A DNA stretch of 64,000 nt from the NCBI GenBank assembly GCA_948474755.1, contig CAOLHI010000564.1, forward strand, positions 1,178,001 to 1,242,000, given 5' to 3'. Under the pieces are notes generated by a model. It had not been told where the DNA came from. It saw only the letters and a list, made by a program, of their open reading frames with translations, and did not search any database. The position numbers were made by a program, and so were the translations under genes. The DNA comes from Ctenosaura bakeri (Eukaryota; Chordata; Lepidosauria; Squamata; Iguanidae). Of the stretch, positions 56,918-64,000 are shown piece by piece. Position 1 is the first letter of the stretch. The number at the start of each line of letters is the position of its first letter.

Positions 56918-57365
56918 TTAGTCTAAAGACCTCTTAATCTTCCTTGCAAGACTGTTTGCAAAAACATTCCTGCCAAGTTTTGTGAGGTGCAGCCCATCCC
57001 TCGCCAGAAGCCCATGTTCATGGAAATTCAGGCCATGTTCCAAAAACCCAAACCGTTGTTGGCGGCACCATGTGCGGAGCCAGTTGTTGACCTCTACTAT
57101 TGCCCTTTCCCTACGTGCGCCGTATCCTTGAACAGGGAGGAGAGACGAAATGACCACCTGCGCACCAAGGTCCTTAAGCTTCGTCCCCATACACTCGTAG
57201 TCCTTTGCAATGTGGTTTAAGCTGCTCCTCGCAGTGTCATTGGTTCCGACATGAACCAAAATGAGGGGCTTATAGTCAGTGGGTTTGACTAGCCTGGTTA
57301 GCCTCTCTGTTATGTGGTTGATCCTGGCCCCAGGAAGACAACAGACCTCTCGACTGAGCTTGTCC
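56918..57365 (-). pseudogene. CR1 ORF1 C-terminal part, SGNH-esterase-like
   Basis: About 149 codons, 5'-truncated at the insertion point. It contains LILVHVGTNDTARSS (Gly-x-Asn-Asp block) and LLARDGLHLTKLGRNVFANS (Asp-x2-His block), typical of the SGNH-hydrolase domain in CR1 ORF1 proteins. The serine block is lost with the truncation. Confidence 0.85.
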
Positions 57366-58654
57366 GTCATTCATCTCCTGTTCCTTTTTAGATGCATCTC
57401 CATTTCCCAACAGCTTCCTGTAGTATAAATGTTTGCTTAATCTCCTCCTGTTTTGTAATTCTTTCTTCACCAACTTTTAGCTCCACTATGATATTCCCAA
57501 TCCTTCTTTTACGCAACATATGAGCCAAATATTTAGAAGGTTTATTAGCTTGCTCAAAGCAATTACTCTTTGTTTTTGTTATCTGCTGTTCAATTTCATT
57601 CAAAGTTAATTGATTTAACTCAGTTTGACATACCTTCATCTGTAATCTGATCTTACTATCTGATGGATTTTTTCTCATCTGTTTTTCCAACTCTTTCATT
57701 TTTTCTAAGATTTTCTGCTCTAGCTGACGTTTTTCTTTCTTTATTTCAGCAGACCACCTGATAATATTCCCACGCATCACGGCTTTGCTTGCATCCCAGA
57801 TGGTTTTCATAGACATCTCTGGTGCTTGATTTTCCTTAAAGTAATTATTTATCTCCATTCTTGCTTGTAGAATGTACCTCTCTTTTTGCAATATCACTTC
57901 ATTCAACCTCCAAGATCTTTCTCTGTCTTTAAGATTTAAAAGACTTTGTAATGGATTATGATCAGAGCATAAATTGGGTGAAATGTCTATTTTGGTAATC
58001 TTAGTCAATAAGTCCTTAAATGTCATCATTATATCAATTCTTGATGTAGATTTATGACGATCTGAGTAAAATGTATGTCCATACAATTGTCCATTTTTAT
58101 ATCTCCATATATCAAACAGATTTAGGTCATCCATCATGTTAAAGAAACTCTTAGGTAATTTTCCGTTGTTTCACGGTATTAATTTTTGAGTCATTCTGTC
58201 ATACTTGGGATTGATGACCCCATTGAAGTCACCTACAATGATAATATTTGAATTTCCAGTTTCCTGTATATATTTCTGTATTTCTTTGTGTATTATAGGG
58301 AAGAACTCTCCTTTGGCCCCATTTGGCGCATATATTCCCACCATTAATACTTTGTTTTGTTGCATAGTTATTTCAATTCCCAAAAAAACACCCATTTTTA
58401 TCTTGAAATATTTCCTGTGTGCCCAATCTTGAATTCATGTATATCAAAACTCCCCTTTTTTTCTTATCAATTGTTGCCGCAGAACAACCACCCAATTTCA
58501 AATTCCGTACATATTTTAAATCTTGTGTCCTAATCTGAACTTCTTGTAAGCAAATTATATCCAAATTTTGTTTCTCCAGATGGTGAAATATTTGTCTTCT
58601 TTTGTATTCAGAGTTAAATCCTTTAATGTTCCAAGAGTATATCTTCAGTCCCAT
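57366..58654 (-). pseudogene. L1 ORF2 endonuclease and linker part
   Basis: Begins MGLKIYSWNIKGFNSEYKRR and carries IICLQEVQI (catalytic Glu), then after a frameshift near 58385 VGIYAPNG and NIIIVGDFNGVI. An in-frame TGA lies near 58170. It resumes with MMDDLNLFDIWR, SRIDIMM and SPNLCSDHNPLQSLL (Asp-His pair). The linker is Lys/Glu-rich. A further frameshift near 57420 precedes the CR1 junction. The L1 endonuclease nicks T-rich targets. Confidence 0.88.
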
Positions 58655-58696
58655 TTTGCCAGTCTTATAATAATGTTTATATTATTTAATTTTCCT

Positions 58697-59713
58697 TTAA
58701 ATTTCTCCTTCAAGCTCTCCTTCCTCTTCTTCCTGTATTACCTGCTCTTCTTCATTCTCATATTCTTCTTCCACAGAGGCTGCTAATTCTCCTTTTTTCT
58801 GTTTCTGTTCTTTGCCAGATTTAATGTCTTGTAGCTGCTCATCTGTTCCTTCTTCTTCCATCTTCTGAAACTCCTTGTTCAGTCTTTCTATCATCTCTTT
58901 CACTTTATGAGTTGAATTTATTTTATATCGTTGCTGCTTGTACATGAAAGAGATGCCTTCGATTTTTTCCCATCTGTAATTGATCTGATTCCTTGCCAAA
59001 AGGTTAGCTAGTGGTTTGTAATCCTGTCTCTTCTTAAGGATTTGATATGGTATGTCTTTAAAAATTTTAATGTCTTTATCATCAATCTTCAGCATTCCTT
59101 CATAGCTTCTTTGTAATATTTTATCTCTAATCACTGTCCTTGTGAAAATTATTGTTATGTCTCTTGGTAGTTTACATTCTCTTGCCACTTTAGAAGAAAC
59201 TCTGAACAGTTTATCTATGTTTGCTTCCATCTTTTCTTCATCCACATCTAAGTAATCTGCTAGAGCTGGTATAATTTTTCCATACAAATTCTCCATATTA
59301 GTCTCAGGAACTCCTCTAAGCTTAAGAAATCTCTCGTGATAATGTAATTCCTGCATCGTTATCTGAGTTTCATCATCTGTTTGCTTAACCTTTACTTCGG
59401 TCACTTCAGTTTCCACATGTTTAACTTGTTCTTTTATTGACTTAGTATCAATTTTCAGCCTGGCCACATCCTTGGTTATGTTTTCGAGTTTCTTCTCCAA
59501 TTTATCTATTTCATGTTTTATGTCTGTTCTCATTTCTTGTCTTGTTTCCTTTAGATCCTTTCTGATCTCATCTCTGATATTTTTAATCTCTTCCATCATC
59601 TGTAACATAAGATCCTGTGATTTCTGGTGTATCTCCACAGATGTCCTTCTAACTGTCTGAGTAGTTGTGACTGAGGCTGCTGCCGCAATTCCTTTTCTTG
59701 TTTTTGGTTCCAT
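58697..59713 (-). CDS. L1 ORF1 (RNA-binding protein), open
   Basis: About 338 codons from MEPKTRKGIAAAASV, preferred over an ATG 18 bp upstream because the other starts within non-conserved MLVSIK. An N-terminal coiled coil with many Lys/Glu heptads (about residues 40-110) is followed by an RRM-like and C-terminal part: LKLRGVPETNMENL, IDKLFRVSS, RDITIIFTRTVIRDKIL and a YKPLANLLARNQINYRW block. The tail is acidic (about 20 Glu in the last 40 residues). It forms L1 RNPs. No stop is seen, so ORF1 is better preserved than ORF2. Confidence 0.9.
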   Translation of the reverse strand: MEPKTRKGIAAAASVTTTQTVRRTSVEIHQKSQDLMLQMMEEIKNIRDEIRKDLKETRQEMRTDIKHEIDKLEKKLENITKDVARLKIDTKSIKEQVKHVETEVTEVKVKQTDDETQITMQELHYHERFLKLRGVPETNMENLYGKIIPALADYLDVDEEKMEANIDKLFRVSSKVARECKLPRDITIIFTRTVIRDKILQRSYEGMLKIDDKDIKIFKDIPYQILKKRQDYKPLANLLARNQINYRWEKIEGISFMYKQQRYKINSTHKVKEMIERLNKEFQKMEEEGTDEQLQDIKSGKEQKQKKGELAASVEEEYENEEEQVIQEEEEGELEGEI

Positions 59714-60836
59714 TTTAATGCTTACCAGCAAATATGAATATTTATACTCTATAAAAAGAATTGATTTGAACTCTTTTTTTCTCTCTTTCCTCCCAACTTA
59801 TATCTCCCAACTTTGGTACCAGCAAAAAACAACAACAATTCAGTTCATTACAATGAATACTTATAAGCAATAAAAGTGCAACTTTATATGTAGTAGATAT
59901 GTAACAGATCTATTTAGCTTAATATCTAAGTTTTAAAATTTATATCAATTATACCAATGTACTATAACACTCTCAAAAAAAACCCACATTGCTTAATTAA
60001 AATTTAATATGATTAGATTCTGGGCAATAAAGCAGCTTTGGCTTAAATCCCCCTCCCTCCTCTCTCTCAAATAGAATTAGAAAAACTAGCCATGGCTTGC
60101 GTGAGCGGTCACTCGGAATAGCTCTCCGCAATTCCAAACGACCACACGTTGTTTCCCAGCCATTTTGAATCATCTAAGATGGCCAACCCCCCCCCGGTAA
60201 AGGGGATTCGGAAGAGGTCCGAAGGGGATCCCGGAATCGACTCTGAGCTCTTTCTCAGTGGAAGGAGTGGAAGGTGCCGAGGGATCGAAGGCCACGACGG
60301 GAACAGCGATGTTGCTGCTGCAGTGGCACAAGCACCGCTGCTGACTTTTACAAAAGAAGGTACGCTAATACGACAGATTGCGGGATCAAACTGGATTTCA
60401 AACAAGTAAGACTGCAACGTTTGTTGACCTGAAAGAATTAACAAGAGCTTCAAGAAAGGTAGAAACCCAAACATTTTAAAGTGCAGATTTGTCGCGGCGT
60501 GAAACTTAAGTGCTGATTAAGCAAACAGGGCAGATTCGAAAGTACAAGAAAAGCATTTGAGAAGACTGCTGCGAGACTATATTTGCATTTATTTTGACAG
60601 AGCAACACTGACATTGACATTATTTTGACAGATTAACACTGACATTGACATCGATATTGATATATTAAGCGAAATATATGGACGAGTATAAAATGCCCAT
60701 TGGGAACATGTAGGGAGACTGAACATTGGAATTACACGTTGTTCTGTTTGGGGGATCTATATAGTAAGGATAATGTTTTAAACTTTTATAAACTTTTAAA
60801 AAATTTTTTAACATATTTTTAAAATACAAGATTTGG
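59714..60836 (-). other. L1 5' region (UTR/promoter)
   Basis: Non-coding, with a CpG-containing section at about 60080-60410 and T-rich sequence nearer ORF1. The 59940-60142 part recurs in inverted orientation at about 61247-61484, confirming it as L1 5' UTR. YY1-like AAAATGGC (minus, near 60164) and AAGATGGC (plus, near 60176) lie close together head to head, so the outer 680 bp may be inverted. Confidence 0.65.
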
Positions 60837-60851
60837 AGCTTCTTCTTACCT
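60837..60851. repeat. 15-bp target-site duplication, right copy
   Basis: AGCTTCTTCTTACCT, identical to 51174-51188. Confidence 0.88.
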
Positions 60852-61209
60852 ATTATGGGGTAAAAACAATTCATTAGAAACTCTAATTTAATTGGCAGAT
60901 GAAGGGAATGCTGTGGATATAGCATATCTTGACTTCTGTAATGCCTTTGACAAAGTTCCCCATGATATTCTTACAAACAAGCTAGTAAAATCTGTGCTAG
61001 ACAATGCTACTTTTAGGTGGATTTGTAACTGGTTGACCAACCGAACGCAAAGGGTGCTCACCATTGGCTTCTCTTCATCCTGGAGACAGGTGACTAGCGG
61101 GGTGCCTCAGGGTTCTGTCCTGAGCCCAGTGCTATTCAACGTCTTTATGTTGGATGAGGGAATAGAGGGTATTCTTATCAAATTTGCAGATGACATCAAA
61201 TTTCATGTT

Positions 61210-61222
61210 CAGAGGACAGGAT
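61210..61222. repeat. Target duplication, left (CAGAGGACAGGAT)
   Basis: Matches 61486-61498; one more T on the left is also shared, giving 14 bp. Confidence 0.85.
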
Positions 61223-61484
61223 ATATCAATTATCAATTATACCAACCTGTCGTTTGGAATTGCGGAGAGCAAACCTGTCATTTGGAATTGCGGAGAGCTA
61301 TTCCGAGTGACCGCTCACGCAAGCCATGGCTAGTTTTTCTAATTCTATTTGAGAGGGAGGAGGGAGGGGGATTTAAGCCAAAGCTGCTTTATTGCCCCAG
61401 AATCTAATCTTATTAAATTTAATTAAGCAATGTGGGTTTTTTTTTAAAGAGTGTTATAGTACATTGGTATAATTGATACAATTA
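61223..61484 (+). mobile_element. Inserted L1 5'-UTR fragment (262 bp)
   Basis: From about 61247 it is a close copy, in inverted orientation, of 59940-60142: GTCGTTTGGAATTGCGGAGA, ATTCCGAGTGACCGCTCACG and AAGCAATGTGGGTTTTT. A 28-bp unit is tandemly doubled at its start. The first bases (TATCAATTATACC) are the reverse complement of its end (GGTATAATTGATA), a fold-back. Flanked by a 14-bp duplication. Confidence 0.85.
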
Positions 61485-61485
61485 T

Positions 61486-61498
61486 CAGAGGACAGGAT
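61486..61498. repeat. Target duplication, right (CAGAGGACAGGAT)
   Basis: Matches 61210-61222. Confidence 0.85.
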
Positions 61499-62318
61499 CA
61501 GAATTCAGAATGATCTTAACAGATTAGAGAGCTGAGCCAAAATTAACAAAATGAATTTCAGTAGGAAGACATGTAAGGTACTGCACATAGTTGGAAAAAA
61601 ATGAAATGAACATATAGGATGGGTGACACCTGGCTTGACCACAGTACATCTGAAAAGGATCTCAAAGTCTTAATAGACCACAAGCTGACCATAAGTCAGC
61701 TATGTGACGCAGCAGTTAGGAAAGCTGATCCAATTGTGAGCTTCATCAAAAGGAAGATAATGTCTGAGTCAAGGAAAGTGATAGTACTACTTTATTCTGG
61801 TCTGGTTGGATCCCAGCTGGAATATTGTGTCCAGTTCTGGGCACCACAGTTCAGGAAGGATATTGACAAGCTGGAAATTGTCCTGAAGAGGGCATCTAAG
61901 AAGGCATGGAAACCATGCCCTATGAAGAGCAACTTAGGGAGATGAGTACGTTTAGCCTGCAGAAGAGAAGGCTGGGAAATGATATGATAGTTATGTTTAA
62001 ATATTTGAAGGGATGTCATATGGAAGATGAAGCAAGCCTATTTTTTGATGGTCGAGAGACTAGAGCCTGGAGCAACAGCTTCAAATGTCAGGAAAAGAGA
62101 TTCTGTCTAACCATTAGGAAGAAGTTCCTGATAGTAAGAGCTGTCCAACCATGGAATATGCTGCCTCAGAGTGTAGTGGAGTCTCTTTCTTTGAAGGTTT
62201 TTAAACAGAGACAGGGTGGCCATCTGTCTGAAATGCTTTGATGGTATTCCTGCATGGTAAGGGGTTGGTTTCGGTGGCTCTTGTGATCTCTTCCAGCAAT
62301 ATGATTCTATGATTATTC

Positions 62319-64000
62319 TGGTAACATATTCAGTGAATGATATTGGCCTGTTTTCTTGTCTCCTGCCACACTGTTGAGGCAAAGGCTAAATTCTGTCGCC
62401 TTTGTTCCCACCCCCCTCCAGCTTCCCTAAAAGCAAGCCAAGCAGGATGGGGCAGATCTGGATATAAGAGACAGACATTGTCATTTTTCAGGCATTACCT
62501 AATCCATGACTCTCTTCTTGTTAATTCTTCTGGAGGCAAGTTGGATGGAAAAGGATGGTCAATGCAGTGCCAGTTTTGAGAAAGATTTTGTGCTCCTGCT
62601 TATGTGCAGTGCATTATAGAGCACACAAGGCCACTCAGCTATGACTAATTAATATGTATCATGCAAAGCAGTCTATCCGGTAAAAGTGTTTCTTGAGAAA
62701 ACCAGCTGAACAAACAGTGCCTTTTTGTATTGCTTTGTCTGGGCTGGAAACGAAAACGTTATGCAAGGATAGCGTTCTATCTAATCATAGACCGTGCTGT
62801 CTTAAGCAAACAATAAATACAAAACACAGTGCCCAACTTCATATGAACTGAATTAATAGGGAAGAATGTGTGTTACTGCAAGGAAGGAAGTGAGCATTTT
62901 GGCAGAGGCAGCCAGGGGAGGAGTAGTCTGTGAAGAGAGCCTTTTTCACCTGAGACTTCTACCTGACTTGCTGTTTATCTCACCTCTCTTTCGAATAAAA
63001 TCAGGCAAGCATCTTGGCAGAGGTGCAAACCGAAAGGCCTTTGGGTTCTTCATTCATGGAATCTATTGAACATGGGGCTTGCTGAGGAATGATTTCTTTG
63101 TTGTAATTTTTTTCCCTTCAATGAAGTGATAACAGTTGTCATGACAACAGAAGCTATACTTCCTCATGAAACACTGGTCGCTGATATGTGTTGGTTTGAT
63201 CCTTCCTCTAGGTTTCTTCCTTCTGGATCCTTTCTTCAGGTTGGCCCTGCGCTCTTAGCCCTTGGGCTCCTATCACTCATCTTTTATCCCCAAGAGCCTT
63301 CCCTGGATCTCTTATTTGGACCCCAAGTAACCACTATGCTGTTTGATGCTGGGTTCATGCTAAGGCATGACTGATTCCTCTCATTCAGGTCCCTTTTAAA
63401 CTACAGAAATATAGCACTTAGATGTCATTTTAATTGTTCCACCTCATTAAATCCCAGGAGTCTGCAGGACTGAACCATGACAATGAGATGATATCAAAGT
63501 GCTTTAGCTGTATGATATGAAAGAGATCTAATTCTTAAATGAAACAATATCCAGACAGAGATATTTTAAAAACTCATAAAGATGTATTGTATGAAAAGTT
63601 AAGCACCTAGCATTATTTTGATCCTATAGACAATGCAATATAACCTTTTAGTTAAAACGAATTGACACTTCAGCTTGAATTCTTTTGACACTGTACGCAC
63701 CCATTAAACAAAAGTCTCTATTATGACCTTGTCAATTTCAAATCTTACAATTTCTCCATTGCTAACCAGTCCCCACCTCTCCTTCTCAATATTTAACCCC
63801 TTTTAATCTGCTGCTGTCCTTATCTCTCTTTCCAAGTGGCTCAGTCTAGCAGCCTAGTCGCCAGTTTTATATTCTTTCTCCTACAAACCAAATTTTTCCC
63901 AGCTCCACTATTCTAAAGTCTGTGAGTGGCTACCTTTATTCAGGCGTGCCAAGCTCCTCTCTTCACGGTTGATCTATCGGACTACTAATGACATCTGTGA
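62319..64000. other. No recognised gene
   Basis: Right end of the window. Read on both strands for exons of Kazal, secretoglobin or other genes expected near SPINK5; none convincing. Short ORFs only. Confidence 0.35.

Larger units (their letters stand above)
53910..57365 (-). mobile_element. CR1 LINE, 3.46 kb, nested in L1 ORF2
   Basis: Starts at GGACAAGCTCAGTCGAGAGG and ends TTCTATGATTCTATGA. It carries the end of ORF1, then ORF2 endonuclease and reverse transcriptase. On either side L1 is continuous: EMNDYLEEKNK is split between Asp and Tyr. Only the short shared TGAC is at the borders, in line with CR1 not making long target duplications. It is the best-preserved CR1 in the window. Confidence 0.93.
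51189..60836 (-). mobile_element. Near full-length L1 retrotransposon with nested CR1
   Basis: Minus-strand L1: 5' region 59714-60836, ORF1 58697-59713, ORF2 from 58654 to 51582 interrupted by CR1 at 53910-57365, and a 3' UTR to 51189. Removing the CR1 leaves about 6.2 kb, the expected size of a whole L1. Perfect 15-bp target duplications flank it. ORF2 has several frameshifts and stops, so it is inactive. The 3' tail is unusual: a short ACCGGGGGGAAA end rather than long poly-A. Confidence 0.92.
60893..62318 (+). mobile_element. CR1 LINE, 5'-truncated, with internal insertion
   Basis: Starts in the palm ([20 protein letters not shown]), continues through [18 protein letters not shown] and IKFADDIKF, is interrupted at 61223-61484, then resumes and runs through DLKVLIDHKLTI-like, [19 protein letters not shown] and [14 protein letters not shown] to ATTCTATGATT-type sequence. 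Stops and shifts are many. It lies just to the right of the full-length L1. Confidence 0.9.

Noticed and set aside
60149..60474. ORFs on both strands over the CpG-rich block at 60.1-60.5 kb
   Set aside because: This is the L1 5' region; the frames have no family resemblance and arise from GC-rich leader sequence.
63126..63374. Hydrophobic 82-residue ORF near the right edge, considered as a membrane-protein exon
   Set aside because: No splice sites in matching phase and no recognisable family; probably chance.

Overview
The window is nuclear DNA from a vertebrate, almost certainly a squamate reptile and most likely a lizard. The evidence is the repeat load: CR1 LINEs ending in ATTCTATGA-type tails, low-GC L1s, a DIRS-type element, RTE/BovB-like and tRNA-derived SINE pieces of the reptile kind, and terminal-inverted-repeat (TIR) miniature DNA transposons. 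Nothing bacterial is present. Genus and species cannot be fixed from this sequence.

The left third (1.7-21.5 kb, minus strand) carries the one host gene I can support: the 5' part of a SPINK5/LEKTI-like multidomain Kazal inhibitor. Eight exons can be assembled from consensus splice sites: a signal-peptide exon, a 26-nt exon, then three repeats of a Kazal exon followed by a basic or glycine-rich linker exon. Phases agree at every junction. The gene runs off the left edge of the window. Its start at 21507 has a TATA-like box about 60 bp upstream. Everything between these exons is intron containing repeats.

The rest (21.6-64 kb) shows no host gene I can defend and is layered transposon sequence. 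At 30.8-33.9 kb is an L1 with a 5' inversion and a long open ORF2 fragment. At 39.5-44.4 kb is a decayed DIRS-type element split by a CR1 copy. At 51.19-60.84 kb is a near full-length L1 on the minus strand, flanked by a perfect 15-bp target duplication and split inside ORF2 by a 3.46-kb CR1. At 60.9-62.3 kb is another CR1, itself interrupted by a 262-bp L1 5'-UTR fragment with a 14-bp duplication. Two solo LTRs of one endogenous-retrovirus-like family lie at 3.7 and 47.2 kb.

The most interesting pattern concerns small DNA transposons. A GC-rich family of about 400 bp (five copies) and a palindromic family of about 190 bp (five main copies) have little else in common, but both have termini of the form GGCC(C/A)TTT and 3-bp target duplications. 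Members of the two families sit at the same position inside two copies of one SINE, and apparently at the same position inside two copies of another old repeat. This suggests one transposase with a defined target mobilised both. A third family of about 300 bp has hAT-like 8-bp duplications.
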